From an uncultured Novosphingobium sp. (lineage in GTDB: Bacteria > Pseudomonadota > Alphaproteobacteria > Sphingomonadales > Sphingomonadaceae), in assembly GCA_937996535.1 (NCBI GenBank), contig CALKVF010000075.1, forward strand, positions 26,178 to 90,177: a DNA stretch of 64,000 nt, written 5' to 3'. Positions 28,372 through 39,193 of the stretch are shown piece after piece (position 1 is the first letter of the stretch; every line of letters starts with the position of its first letter). The notes under the pieces are model-generated. The model ran no database searches, was not told the DNA's origin, and was given only the letters and a program-made list of their open reading frames with translations. The position numbers and the translations under genes are program-made.

Positions 28372-29543
28372 GCAAGTGCTCCAGCTATGCGGCGCACCGC
28401 TTCTTCAAGTTTGGCTTCGTCGGCGGCGAAGGAGATGCGAAACCCGTCCGTGCCGCCAAAGGCCGAGGCGGCGACCACCGCGACCCCGTGTTCGAGGAGG
28501 TGCAGGCAGAGCGCCTCGTCATCGCCAAATCGCGCCATCAGCGGCGCGGCATCGACCATGCAATAGAACGCCCCGTCCGGCACCGGGCAGGACAGGCCGG
28601 AAATGGCGTTGATCGCGGCCACCACCATGTCGCGCCGCGCGCGGAAGCGCTCGCACCAGTCCTTCAGGAAGTCCTGCGGCCCTTCGAAGGCGGCCACGGC
28701 GGCGGCCTGGCTGATCGAGGCGGCGTTGCCCGAGGAATGCGATTGCAGGCGGCCCATCGCGCCGATCAGCCAGGCCGGGCCTGCCGCGACGCCGATGCGG
28801 AAACCGGTCATCGCGTGGCTTTTCGACACGCCCGATACGGTCAGCACGCGCTCTGCCAGCTGCGGGCATTCCACCGCCAGCGTGGCGTGAGCGCCCGGCG
28901 TATAGCGCAGCGGCGCATAGATATCGTCCGACATGGTCAGCACGCGCGGATGGCGGGCGAGCACTTCGCCCAGCGCGCGCAGTTCTTCGGCGGGATAGGT
29001 CGCGCCGGTCGGATTGCCCGGGCTGTTGAGCAGCAGCCAGCGGGTCTTGGGCGTGATCGCGGCTTCGAGCTGCTGTGCGGTGATGCGAAAGCCGCCGCTG
29101 GCCGTGGTTGGCAGGTCCACCACTTCGGCCCCGGCGAAGCGGACGATTTCGGGGTAGCTGACCCACCACGGGCTGGGGATCAGCACTTCATCACCCGGAT
29201 CGAGCGTGGCGAGCAGCGCGTGAAAGATCGCCTGCTTGCCGCCCGCGCTGACGATCACCTGACTGGGCGGCACGTCGATGCCGAGGTCGCGCTTGAAATG
29301 CAGCGCGGCGGCGGCGCGCAGGGCGGCGGTGCCGGGAACGGCGGTATACTTTGTATCGCCGGCATCAAGCGCGGCATGGGCGGCGGCGATGACGTGGGGC
29401 GGGGTGGCGAAATCGGGTTCCCCCACCGACAGCGAGATAATGTCGCGCCCCTCGGCGCGCAGTTCGATCGCGCGGTCGGTGATCGCGGTGGTGCGCGAAG
29501 GCGCGATGCGGTCAAGCGCGCGGGAGAGCATGGCAGGGGCCAT
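28368..29543 (-). CDS. Class I aminotransferase (aspartate aminotransferase-like)
   Basis: A 391-residue PLP-dependent aminotransferase of the aspartate/aromatic type Ib group. The PLP lysine is in SGVSKSHAMTGFRIG (about 235), the substrate-binding Arg in TDGFRISFAA near the C terminus, and LLNSPGNPTGA is present. The start is taken as ATG 29543, which overlaps the pabB-pabC stop by one base; a GTG one codon upstream is possible. Within this operon it could serve amino acid synthesis, but its donor and acceptor are not fixed by sequence. Confidence 0.92.
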   Translation of the reverse strand: MAPAMLSRALDRIAPSRTTAITDRAIELRAEGRDIISLSVGEPDFATPPHVIAAAHAALDAGDTKYTAVPGTAALRAAAALHFKRDLGIDVPPSQVIVSAGGKQAIFHALLATLDPGDEVLIPSPWWVSYPEIVRFAGAEVVDLPTTASGGFRITAQQLEAAITPKTRWLLLNSPGNPTGATYPAEELRALGEVLARHPRVLTMSDDIYAPLRYTPGAHATLAVECPQLAERVLTVSGVSKSHAMTGFRIGVAAGPAWLIGAMGRLQSHSSGNAASISQAAAVAAFEGPQDFLKDWCERFRARRDMVVAAINAISGLSCPVPDGAFYCMVDAAPLMARFGDDEALCLHLLEHGVAVVAASAFGGTDGFRISFAADEAKLEEAVRRIAGALA

Positions 29544-31339
29544 CACGGCAACAGCCGGGCCGGCATCAGCCCGCGCAGCGCGTTGCCGATCAGGAACCCG
29601 TCCTTGAGGTCATCCAGCGTCAGTTCGGCCTCGTCGGCGCGGCCATCCTCGATCAGCGAACGCCGCAGCACGCCCGGCAGCAGGCCCAGCCGCGCGGGCG
29701 GGGTGAGCAGCTTGCCGCCCCGCTCGACGAACAGGTTGGTGAAGCAGCCTTCGGTCAGCAGACCATCATCGCGCAGGAACAGCGCCTCTTGCGCCCCGGC
29801 GCCCTTGGCGGCTTTGAGGCCGACATCGTAAAAGCCGCGGTCGGTGCTCTTGTGGCGCAGGCGCCAGTCCCCGGCATCGACCGGCAGGCGCAGCACCGCG
29901 CAGGTCACCGGCTCTACCAGCGGCGCGGGCAGTTTGCCCAGTTCAAGGCTGTAGGCCCCGCTGCGCGAGGCAACGAGGCGCAGCCGCGCCGGGCTGTCGG
30001 CATCGAAGCACAGCGCCTGGATCGCATTGCGCACGGCATGGCGATCGAAGGTGAAGCCCAGTTCGTCGGCGCTGGCCTTGATCCGTTCAAGGTGCATCTC
30101 GAGCAGCGGCACGCCGTGTTCGGGGGTAAAACGCATCGTCTCGATCAGGTCGCACCCGGCGGCATAGAGCCGCACGAACCCGCCCTTGACCAGGCATTCG
30201 CGCCATTCCTGCAGCCCTTCGCTGTCGGCTACGATGGCCGAGCCGACGCCGAGCACCGCGCGGCCCCGGCCGTTTTCGCCGGGCGTCAGGCGCAGGGTGC
30301 GGATCGCGACGTTAAAGGCCGCATCGCCATTGGCATCGATCCGCCCGATTGCCCCGCAATAGGGGCCGCGGGCATCGCGCTCGACCGCGTTGATCAGCTC
30401 CATCGCGCGGATCTTGGGCGCCCCGGTGATCGAGCCGCAGGGGAAGATCGCCCGGACCATGTCGATCGTGCCGCAGTCTTGTTGCAGGCGGGCGCGGATG
30501 GTGGTGACCATCTGGTGCACCGTGGGATAGCTTTCGACCGCGAAGGGCTTGTCGACCTTGACGCTGCCTGCCTCGGCCACGCGGCTGAGATCGTTGCGCA
30601 GCAGATCGACGATCATCAGGTTTTCGGCGCGGTCCTTGGTCGATGCAGCGAGTTCGGCGGCAAGCGCCGCATCTTCGGCTGCGTCGCGTCCGCGCGGGCG
30701 GGTGCCCTTCATCGGCTTGACCCTTGCCGCCCCGTCCTTGAGCGCGAAGAACAGCTCGGGCGAGCATGACAGTAGCCAGTGCGAGCCATCGCAGATGATC
30801 CCGCCATAGCCCGCGCCGGCTGCCGGGCGCAGCGCGGCGTAAAGCGCCAGCGGATCGCCCCGGAATGCGCCGGCCAGATGGAAGGTGAGATTGGCCTGAT
30901 AGATATCGCCCGCCGCGATCGCTTCCTGCAGCTGGGCAAAGGCCGCGCCGTAGCCGCCGGGCGAAACCTGCGGCTCGACCGGGCCTACCTGCGCGGGCAC
31001 GCCATCGTTTTCTGCCTGCGAGGCGAGCCATTCCGGGACAGCTGCGGCCGGGATCGTCTCGAACCCGTCGAAGGCACCGAACCACAGCAGCGGCCCCATC
31101 GCACCGGTCCGCGCGGCGGCCAGCGGGGCGAGGCGCGGCTCGAGCGCGAGCCCGGCTTCATAAGCGAAATAACCTGCCAGATCAGCGCCTTCGCGGCGCA
31201 GCGCCTCGATCCGTTCAAGGGCCGGGACGACCTCTTCCACGCGCCGCGCCACGATCACTTCGCGGGGGGCACGATAGAGGCGCGCATCGCTGGCCCCTTC
31301 GGGGCGAGCATCGTCGAGCAGGATGAACGGTTCAGCCAT
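29543..31339 (-). CDS. pabB: Aminodeoxychorismate synthase component I fused to aminodeoxychorismate lyase
   Basis: A 598-residue bifunctional protein that would make p-aminobenzoate for folate from chorismate. The N-terminal three quarters are Pab[38 protein letters not shown] and [18 protein letters not shown]. From about residue 390 a PabC-like PLP fold follows: [37 protein letters not shown] and [11 protein letters not shown]. The glutaminase PabA is not in the window. ATG 31339 (MAEPFILL) is taken as the start. Folate synthesis links loosely to the methionine cycle genes of this window. Confidence 0.93.
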   Translation of the reverse strand: MAEPFILLDDARPEGASDARLYRAPREVIVARRVEEVVPALERIEALRREGADLAGYFAYEAGLALEPRLAPLAAARTGAMGPLLWFGAFDGFETIPAAAVPEWLASQAENDGVPAQVGPVEPQVSPGGYGAAFAQLQEAIAAGDIYQANLTFHLAGAFRGDPLALYAALRPAAGAGYGGIICDGSHWLLSCSPELFFALKDGAARVKPMKGTRPRGRDAAEDAALAAELAASTKDRAENLMIVDLLRNDLSRVAEAGSVKVDKPFAVESYPTVHQMVTTIRARLQQDCGTIDMVRAIFPCGSITGAPKIRAMELINAVERDARGPYCGAIGRIDANGDAAFNVAIRTLRLTPGENGRGRAVLGVGSAIVADSEGLQEWRECLVKGGFVRLYAAGCDLIETMRFTPEHGVPLLEMHLERIKASADELGFTFDRHAVRNAIQALCFDADSPARLRLVASRSGAYSLELGKLPAPLVEPVTCAVLRLPVDAGDWRLRHKSTDRGFYDVGLKAAKGAGAQEALFLRDDGLLTEGCFTNLFVERGGKLLTPPARLGLLPGVLRRSLIEDGRADEAELTLDDLKDGFLIGNALRGLMPARLLP

Positions 31340-31445
31340 TGGAAAGGCGCTTCTAGCGATGGTTTGGCCGTCATGCAAAAAGCCCCTCGCGCTGGGGCGT
31401 TCAGCGTTTTATCTGAAACACTTGGAGTCGCAGGGAGCCGCCGTA

Positions 31446-33020
31446 ATGGAAGACATCTACATTGGTCTGGGATCGAACGGCGAGCGCCAGTCGCTGCTGC
31501 TGGGGCGGGCCAATCGCCACGGCCTGATCGCAGGCGCAACCGGCACCGGCAAGACCGTGACCCTGCAGACCATGGCTGAACAGTTTTCGGCTCAGGGCGT
31601 GCCGGTGTTCCTGGCCGACGTGAAGGGCGATCTTTCGGGTGTGTGCATGGCCGGCAGCCACGAATTCAAGCACGCCGATGTGATCGAGCAGCGCGCCAAG
31701 GATCTCGGCCTCGCCAACTATGCCTATCATGACAATCCGGCGGTGTTCTGGGATCTGTATGGCGAACAGGGCCACCCGATCCGCACTACGGTGTCGGAAA
31801 TGGGGCCGCTGCTGCTCTCGCGGCTGATGGGGCTCAACGAAACGCAGGAAGGCGTGCTGACCGTGGCCTTCAAGTGGGCCGACGACAACGGGCTGCTGCT
31901 GCTCGATTTCGATGACCTCCAACAGACCCTGATCGCCTGCGCCGAAAAGGCGAGCGAGCTGGCCACGACCTATGGCAACATTTCCAAGGCCAGCGTCGGC
32001 ACGATCCAGCGCCAGTTGCTGTCCTTCGCCAGCCAGGGCGCGGACCGGTTCTTTGGCGAGCCGGCGTTCGAGATCAACGACTTCATCCGCACCGACGAGG
32101 CCGGCAAGGGGATCATCAATATCCTTGCGGCTGAAAAGCTGATGCAGAGCCCCAAGCTCTACGCGACCTTCCTGCTCTGGCTGCTGTCCGAACTGTTCGA
32201 GGCGCTGCCCGAAGTGGGCGATCCCGAAAAGCCCAAGCTGGTGTTCTTCTTTGACGAAGCCCACCTCCTGTTCGACGATGCCCCCCAGGCGCTGTTCGAC
32301 AAGATCGAGCAGGTTGTCCGCCTGATCCGCTCGAAGGGTGTGGGGGTGTTCTTCGTCACCCAGAACCCGATCGATATTCCGGAAAAGATCGCCGGGCAGC
32401 TGGGCAACCGGGTGCAGCACGCGCTGCGCGCCTTTACCCCGCGCGATCAGAAGGCGATCAAGGCGGCGGCGGAAACCTTCCGCATCAACCCCGCGCTCGA
32501 TGTCGAAACGGTGATCACCGAACTGAAGGTCGGCGAGGCGCTGGTTTCGACGCTCGATGGCGATGGCGCGCCCAGCGTGGTCCAGCGCACGCTGATCACC
32601 CCGCCGTGTTCGCGGCTTGGGCCGGTGAGCGACAAGGAGCGCGCGATCATCCAGTCGATCAGCCCGTTCGATGGCAAGTATGACACCGCCGTCAACCGCG
32701 AGAGCGCGGCCGAAGTGCTCGCCCAGAAGGCGCAGGACGCCGCCGCCGCTGCGCAGGTCGTGGCCGAACAGGGCGAGGTGGCCCAGCGCGCTCAGCCTCG
32801 CCAGACCCCGTCGATGTGGGAAAAGGCCGGCAAGGCGGCGCTTGGCGCAGCGGCGGCTTCGGCCGGCACGATGGTGGCGCGCAGCATGTCGGGGCGCAAA
32901 TCGGGCGGCTCGCCGATGGCTTCGGCGGCCAGCGCGGCTGCCGGGGCGATCGGCACGGCGCTGGGCGGAGCGATGCTCGGCCGGTTCGCGCGCGGGCTGC
33001 TGGGCGGCTTGCTGCGCTGA
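31446..33020 (+). CDS. HerA-like ATPase (DUF853, YjgR type)
   Basis: A 524-residue P-loop ATPase of the HerA/FtsK superfamily. Walker A is [12 protein letters not shown] (about 29-40), Walker [15 protein letters not shown], and the arginine/sensor region lies in [20 protein letters not shown]. These make it the YjgR group, whose role is not established; related HerA proteins pump or unwind DNA together with a nuclease, but none is adjacent here. The last ~90 residues are Ala/Gly/Ser-rich and could pack as small helices ([20 protein letters not shown]), unusual for a soluble motor. ATG 31446 begins the conserved [11 protein letters not shown]. Confidence 0.85.
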   Translation: MEDIYIGLGSNGERQSLLLGRANRHGLIAGATGTGKTVTLQTMAEQFSAQGVPVFLADVKGDLSGVCMAGSHEFKHADVIEQRAKDLGLANYAYHDNPAVFWDLYGEQGHPIRTTVSEMGPLLLSRLMGLNETQEGVLTVAFKWADDNGLLLLDFDDLQQTLIACAEKASELATTYGNISKASVGTIQRQLLSFASQGADRFFGEPAFEINDFIRTDEAGKGIINILAAEKLMQSPKLYATFLLWLLSELFEALPEVGDPEKPKLVFFFDEAHLLFDDAPQALFDKIEQVVRLIRSKGVGVFFVTQNPIDIPEKIAGQLGNRVQHALRAFTPRDQKAIKAAAETFRINPALDVETVITELKVGEALVSTLDGDGAPSVVQRTLITPPCSRLGPVSDKERAIIQSISPFDGKYDTAVNRESAAEVLAQKAQDAAAAAQVVAEQGEVAQRAQPRQTPSMWEKAGKAALGAAAASAGTMVARSMSGRKSGGSPMASAASAAAGAIGTALGGAMLGRFARGLLGGLLR

Positions 33021-33123
33021 CGCTCGTCGGGGCGGGTCCGCGCTTCGTCGGGCGGTTCGTGCATTGATCCGCCGTGCGGGGTGAAGCATCGGTCCAAGTC
33101 GACCATTGCTTCAAGGATTTGCC

Positions 33124-35829
33124 ATGCGCGCCCTGCTGTTTGCCGCCTCCACCCTTTCGCTGGCTTTGGCCGGGCCGGCGCTGGGCGCCCCGGTCAAGCC
33201 GGCCGCGCCCCAGGGCGCCGCGCCGGCTGCCGAGCTGACCGCAGAGGCTGTCGCCGCGCTTGCTCCGCTGCCTGCCGGGCGGCTCAGCGATGCGGTGGCC
33301 CCGGCGGCCTACTGGCTTGATCTGACGGTTGATCCCGCGCGCGAACGCTTTGCCGGCCATGTCGAGATCGAAGCCCGGCTCAAGGCGGAAAGCCGCTTCA
33401 TTGACCTTCACGGCCGCGATCTGGCGGTCAGCAAGGTTGCCGCCGTGGTCGGCGGGCGGGCGGTGCCGGGGCGCTGGACCCAGCTTGATCCGACCGGGGT
33501 GGCCCGCATCACCTTCGGCGAGGCGCTGCCGGCCGGCCCGGTGCGGCTGGTGTTCGACTATGAGGCGGGCTTCCAGTCTGGCCCGGCGGGCCTGTTCCGG
33601 GTCAAGGTGGGCGACGATTGGTATTCGTGGACCCAGTTCGAATCGATCGATGCTCGCGCCGCGTTCCCGGGCTTTGACCAGCCCGGCTTCAAGACCCCGT
33701 TCCACGTCACCTTGCGCACCGCGCCGGGCCAGGTCGCGGTCAGCAACGCGCCCGAGGTGTCGAGCAAGCTTGAAGGCGGGCTGGAAGTCCACACCTTCGC
33801 GCCGACCCTGCCGCTGCCGACCTATCTGGTGGCGATGATGGTCGGCCCCTTCGCGACGCTTGAAGGGCAGGTGCCGCCCAGCCCGCAGCGCGCCGCGCCG
33901 CTGCCGCTGCGGATCGTCACCACCAAGCAGAATGCCGGCAAGATCGCTTTCGCGCTCGAAGGGTCGAAGGACATCGTGCGGCACCTCGAAGCCTATTTCG
34001 ACCAACCCTTCCCCTATCCCAAGCTGGATCAGATCACGACGCCGATCCTGCCCGGCGCGATGGAGAACGCGGGCGCCGACCTCTACGGCGAAACCATCCT
34101 CGTGCTCGATGACAAGGCGACCACCGGGCAAAAGCGCAGCTTCGGCATGATCGTCAGCCACGAGTTGGCTCACCAGTGGTATGGCGATCTCGTCACCCCG
34201 GCGTGGTGGGATGACATCTGGCTCAACGAAAGCTTCGCCAACTGGATGGGCTTCCGCATCGGCGGGGAATGGCGCCCCGATCTCAATATCCGGGCCGGGG
34301 CGCTGGCCGAAGGCTTCGCCGCGATGAGCACCGATGCGCTGGTGGCGGGCCGCGCGATCCATCAGCCCATAACCACCAATGCCCAGATCGACGAGGCGTT
34401 CGATTCGATCACCTATGGCAAGGGCGGCCACGTGATCGCGATGATCGCGGGCTACATGGGCGATGACAAGTTCCGCGACGGGGTGCGCCGCTACATGGCC
34501 GCGCACAAATATGGCAATGCCACCAGCACCGAGTTCTTCGCCGCGCTGGCCGATGCGGCGGGCGATCCCCGGATCGTGCCTGCAATGCAAAGCTTCACCG
34601 ACCAGCAGGGCGTTCCGCTGCTCAGCTTCACGCGCGCCGGGAAGGGGGCATGGCAGGTCAGCCAAAGCCGCTATGACCGGCTTGGAGCAACGCCGCCGGC
34701 CACCCGCTGGGGCGTGCCGCTGTGCCTGCGCGCGCTGGGCAGCGCGCAGCAGCAGTGCCAGCTGCTGACCGAGGATAACGCCCGCCTGACCGTTGCCGCC
34801 AACGGTCCGTTCATTCCCAATGCCGGCGGCACCGGCTATTACCGCTTCGAACTGCCAACCGCCGATTGGGATGCCCTGATCGCCAAGGCCGCCAGCCTGC
34901 CCGGCGCCGAAGCCCTGGCGCTCGACGATTCGCTGTATGCCAGCTTCCTGGCGGGGCGGGCCGCGGCGCGGCAACTGGTCGCCTCGGCGCGGCAGCTCGC
35001 GCGCAATCCCGATAGCTATGCCAGCGACGCCGGGATCGACAGCCTGCAGGCCTTCTACAGCAACGGCATCATGGATGAGGCCGGCAAGGCCGGTTATCGG
35101 CGCTTCCTGACCGGGCTGCTGGCGCCGCGGCTCAAGCAGCTGGGCTTCGATCCCAAGGTCGGGGTCTATGCCGGCGAGGATCCGGAAATCTCGCTTCACC
35201 GCCAGCAGATCGTCAGCCGCATGGCGGGCACGGCGCGCGATGCGGGGCTGCGCGCACAATTGCTGGGGGCGGCCAAGGCCTACCTTGGCGGGGATGGGCA
35301 GGCGCTTGATCCGGCCTGGTACGGCGAAGCCTTCGGCGTGTTGCTCGAAGCGGGCGGGATCGATGCCGCGCGCGCCCTGGCCGACAAGGCGCTGGCCTCG
35401 CAGGATCCGCGCTTCCGGCCTTCCGCGCTGGGCGCGGTTGCCGGATCGGGCAATCCCGCGATCGCCCGCTGGGTGCTTGATGATCTGCGCGATCCCCGCC
35501 TGCGCCCGAGCGAGCGCAACAATGCGGTGCGCGCGGTGATCATGACGCCGGAAACGCGCGATCTGGGCTTCGATTGGCTGGGCCGCCACTTTGACGAGCT
35601 GACCAGCGGCAGCGGCGGGATCTTCTTCACCGCGCGTCTGCCCGGCATGGTCGGCGGGTTCTGCTCGGCCGAACGCGCCGATGAAGTTGCCGCCCTGCTG
35701 CGCCCGCGCTTTGCCGGCAAGACCGGGGCGCTGGAACTTGAACGCACGATCGAGCGGGTGCGCAGCTGCGCCGCGCTCAAGACCGCGCGCAGCGCCGAAC
35801 TTTCGGCCGAACTGGCGAAAGTGAAGTAA
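33124..35829 (+). CDS. M1-family metallopeptidase (aminopeptidase N-like)
   Basis: A 901-residue exported zinc aminopeptidase. It has a signal peptide (residues 1 to about 22). The exopeptidase motif GAMEN is at 311-315, the zinc site HELAH at 346-350, and the third ligand Glu369 in LNESFANW, exactly 19 residues after the second His as in M1 enzymes. A C-terminal ERAP1-like helical domain fills the last ~350 residues. ATG 33124 has AAGGA upstream. It probably works in the periplasm trimming peptides. Confidence 0.93.
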   Translation: MRALLFAASTLSLALAGPALGAPVKPAAPQGAAPAAELTAEAVAALAPLPAGRLSDAVAPAAYWLDLTVDPARERFAGHVEIEARLKAESRFIDLHGRDLAVSKVAAVVGGRAVPGRWTQLDPTGVARITFGEALPAGPVRLVFDYEAGFQSGPAGLFRVKVGDDWYSWTQFESIDARAAFPGFDQPGFKTPFHVTLRTAPGQVAVSNAPEVSSKLEGGLEVHTFAPTLPLPTYLVAMMVGPFATLEGQVPPSPQRAAPLPLRIVTTKQNAGKIAFALEGSKDIVRHLEAYFDQPFPYPKLDQITTPILPGAMENAGADLYGETILVLDDKATTGQKRSFGMIVSHELAHQWYGDLVTPAWWDDIWLNESFANWMGFRIGGEWRPDLNIRAGALAEGFAAMSTDALVAGRAIHQPITTNAQIDEAFDSITYGKGGHVIAMIAGYMGDDKFRDGVRRYMAAHKYGNATSTEFFAALADAAGDPRIVPAMQSFTDQQGVPLLSFTRAGKGAWQVSQSRYDRLGATPPATRWGVPLCLRALGSAQQQCQLLTEDNARLTVAANGPFIPNAGGTGYYRFELPTADWDALIAKAASLPGAEALALDDSLYASFLAGRAAARQLVASARQLARNPDSYASDAGIDSLQAFYSNGIMDEAGKAGYRRFLTGLLAPRLKQLGFDPKVGVYAGEDPEISLHRQQIVSRMAGTARDAGLRAQLLGAAKAYLGGDGQALDPAWYGEAFGVLLEAGGIDAARALADKALASQDPRFRPSALGAVAGSGNPAIARWVLDDLRDPRLRPSERNNAVRAVIMTPETRDLGFDWLGRHFDELTSGSGGIFFTARLPGMVGGFCSAERADEVAALLRPRFAGKTGALELERTIERVRSCAALKTARSAELSAELAKVK

Positions 35830-35833
35830 GCGT

Positions 35834-37239
35834 CTAGCCGAGCGGCAGGGTGATGGTTGCCGAAAGGCCGATCACCGTGCCGTCAGCGGCGCGGCGGTTG
35901 GCCAGCGTAAGTCGGCCGCCGTGCTGTTCGGCAATCGCGCGGGCGAGCGTAAGCCCCAGCCCCGCGCCGCCGGTGCCGCTGTTGCGCGAAGGATCGCCGC
36001 GGGTGAAGGGTTCGAGCATTCGGGCGATGTCGCTTTCGGGAATCCCCGGGCCATCGTCCTCGACCCGGATCGCGACCTGTCCATCCTCGCGCAGCACCGC
36101 CACGCGCGCGACCTTGCCATAGCGCAGCGCGTTCGAGACGAGGTTGCGCGCGGCGCGGCGCAGCCAGGTCACGCGCAGCGGCAGAACGATCCGTTCGCAC
36201 GGCGCGAAGCTGACCGGTTCGCCCATGTCTTCAAATTCGTCGGCGATCTGGCCGACCAGCGCGCACAGCTCGGCGGGCTCAAGCGGATCGCTGGGCCGGC
36301 CCACCCGCGCGAGCGAGAGGATATCGTCGAGCGAGCGGGTGATGTCCTCGATCGTCGCGGCCATGCGCGCGCGTTCGGTGGTGTCATCGACGCATTCGAT
36401 CCGCACTCTCAGCGCCGCCAGCGGCGTCTTGAGGTCATGGCCGATCGCGCCGAGCATCACGTCCTTTTCATCGAGTAGCGCAGCGATCCGGCCTTCCATC
36501 GCGTTGTGCGCCTCGATCAGCTGGCGCACGTCGTCAGGGCCTTCGGGTTCGATCTGGCCGTCGATGTCGCGGGTCTGGGCAAAGCGTTCGAGCCGCCGGG
36601 TCAGCGCCGCGAGCGGGCGGGTGATCCGCCCGACGATCAGCGCGATCGCGCCGACCAGCAAGGCATAGGCGAGCAGGGTCTGGCCGAGCAGCGTGGCGAG
36701 CAGCGCACGGTCATCGCGCGGCACGGGGATGCGCACGGTCATCCAGTTGCCGGCAGGGCGGACCTGGACTGCGGCCATCAGCACATGGTCGGGCGGCGGC
36801 GGGGCGTGTTCGCCCAGCAGGCGGGCACGGCGCTCCATATGGCCGTAAAACCCAGGGTCTTCGCTGGCGGGGCGCTGGACGATCACCACATCGCCGAGTT
36901 CGGCGCCCTGGCTTTCGAGGATTTCGCGCAGTTCCTCCTCGGCATGGGGGCGGCGCTGGTCGGTGCTGCGCAGCGCCAGGCTTGCCTCGCGCTGGACCCT
37001 GAGCGGGCGGCGGGCATCGACCATCTCGCCGCCGTGGCGCAGTTCGCCGCCAAACAGGCCGTCCTCACGCCCGGCGGCGAACAGGCGCATCGCGGCAGTG
37101 TGAACCAGCCCGGCCTCGCGCCGTTCAACCTGGGCACGGTAGAGCAGCGTCGCGCTGATCCCTTGCGCCAGCAGCAGCGCCAGCGCGATCGCCAGCAGCA
37201 ATTGCCCTTGCAGGCTGCGGGGCCAGAACCGGAGCAGGC

Positions 37240-37243
<4 letters not shown>
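35834..37243 (-). CDS. Sensor histidine kinase
   Basis: A 469-residue membrane sensor. An N-terminal membrane segment (LQGQLLLAIALALLLAQGIS) is followed by a periplasmic region of about 150 residues, a second membrane segment (LLATLLGQTLLAYALLVGAI) and HAMP. The phosphoaccepting H-box is IGHDLKTPLAALRVRIE. The ATP-binding lid has NLVSNALRYG, VEDDGPGIPESDI and GTGGAGLGLTLARAIAEQHG. It forms a two-component system with the response regulator whose gene precedes and overlaps it by four bases (ATGA). The layout resembles EnvZ-like envelope sensors. The signal is unknown. Confidence 0.92.
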
Positions 37244-37980
<737 letters not shown>

Positions 37981-38004
37981 CGCGCGGCGGGCATCCGATT
38001 GGGG

Positions 38005-38613
38005 TCAGGCAGCCGGCGGGGGCGGCGGCACCATGTCGTGGCCAGTATGATCCATGCCGCCCTTCATCTGGCGCATGTGCTCCATCATCTTGGCGCGGGC
38101 CGCCTTGCGTTCGGCCGGGGTTAGCTGGCCGTCATGGTTGGTGTCGGCCATGTCGAACATCTTGAGATGCGCGGCGACGAATTCGTCCTTGGTGACCGCA
38201 CCGTCCTTGTTGGTATCGGCCATCCGCAGCATCATCATGCCGCCGCCGCCCATGCGGTGTTCGCCCATGCCCTTGCCCATGCCGTCATGCTTGCCGTCGT
38301 GCTTCATGCCCGGCATGCCTTCATGGCCATCCTTGCGGGCCGCGGCGAATTCATCCTTGCTGATCGCGCCATTCTTGTTGGTGTCGATCGCGTCGAACTT
38401 CTGGTCCATGTGGGCGGCGCGGTCGGCGGCGTCGAGCTTGCCGTCCTTGTTGACGTCCATCATCGCGAAGTGGGCTTCGGCCTTGGCCTGCACTTCGGCG
38501 CGGGTCACGGTCTTGTCGCCCATCGGGTCGCCCATCGCTCCGTGGTCCTGGGCAAGGGCAACGCCGGCCCCGGCCATGACGACCAGCGAAAAGCCAATCA
38601 GGAACTTTTTCAT
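38005..38613 (-). CDS. Exported EF-hand calcium-binding protein
   Basis: A 202-residue protein with a signal peptide (MKKFLIGFSLVVMAGAGVALA). Four EF-hand loops are visible as DVNKDGKLD, DTNKNGAIS, DTNKDGAVT and DTNHDGQLT, each with the acidic residues expected for calcium. Between the second and third lies a His/Met/Lys-rich stretch (GHEGMPGMKHDGKHDGMGKG) that could bind metal ions. A second Met/Gly run and a Pro-rich C terminus (HDMVPPPPPAA) follow. Likely periplasmic. Next gene downstream on the same strand is the response regulator, 24 bases away. Confidence 0.88.
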   Translation of the reverse strand: MKKFLIGFSLVVMAGAGVALAQDHGAMGDPMGDKTVTRAEVQAKAEAHFAMMDVNKDGKLDAADRAAHMDQKFDAIDTNKNGAISKDEFAAARKDGHEGMPGMKHDGKHDGMGKGMGEHRMGGGGMMMLRMADTNKDGAVTKDEFVAAHLKMFDMADTNHDGQLTPAERKAARAKMMEHMRQMKGGMDHTGHDMVPPPPPAA

Positions 38614-38792
38614 GTTGCGGACTCCCATCCGTTGAAAAGGGTCAAGCCGCGGGCCCGCGAGGGGAGGGGGAGGGGCGGACCTCACGACTTGCAAACCCCT
38701 GTTACGCCCGGACTGTCGCGCGACTATGCCGCAGTCGGGCTAATTTGTCGCCAATTGTCGCAAGATCGGCGTGTCGTTCAGCTGGGTGCAAG

Positions 38793-39167
38793 TCAGGCGT
38801 TCATCACGAAGGCGTTGAGCTTGTTGCCATCGGGGTCGCGGAAATAGGCGGCATAGAAGCCGCCATCGCCGCGCGGGCCGGGCGCGCCCTCATCGCTGCC
38901 GCCATGCGCCAGCGCGACTGCATAGAGCCGGTCGACCTGCGCGGCATCGCTGGCTTCAAGCGCAACCATCACCCCGTTGCCGACCGTTGCAGCCGCACCG
39001 TCAAACGGCTTGGTGGCGGCGATGCCCGCGCCGCCGCCCGGCGTGCCCCAGGCGATGAAGCTGTAGAACTCCATCATCCGCCCGGTGCCCATTTCGGCGG
39101 CGATCGCATCATAGAACCGGGCGGCGCGCGCCAGATCATTGGTGCCAACGGTGACATAGCCGATCAT
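38793..39167 (-). CDS. VOC superfamily protein (glyoxalase-like)
   Basis: A 124-residue single vicinal-oxygen-chelate domain: MIGYVTVGTNDLARAARFYD at the start, a central FIAWGTPGGGAGIA region and the C-terminal AYFRDPDGNKLNAFVMN. Such proteins include glyoxalases, dioxygenases and antibiotic-binding proteins; nothing selects one. AGAAGG precedes ATG 39167. It lies 26 bases before the stop of aminopeptidase P on the same strand. Confidence 0.8.
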   Translation of the reverse strand: MIGYVTVGTNDLARAARFYDAIAAEMGTGRMMEFYSFIAWGTPGGGAGIAATKPFDGAAATVGNGVMVALEASDAAQVDRLYAVALAHGGSDEGAPGPRGDGGFYAAYFRDPDGNKLNAFVMNA

Positions 39168-39193
39168 CTGCCTTCTCCCTTTTGCCTGTCCCG

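Noticed and set aside
32692..35589. A long open frame on the minus strand opposite the M1 peptidase
   Set aside because: The plus-strand peptidase has a signal peptide, all catalytic residues and a ribosome-binding site. The opposite frame is low-complexity, rich in Arg, Gly and Ala, and is open only because of high GC at third positions.
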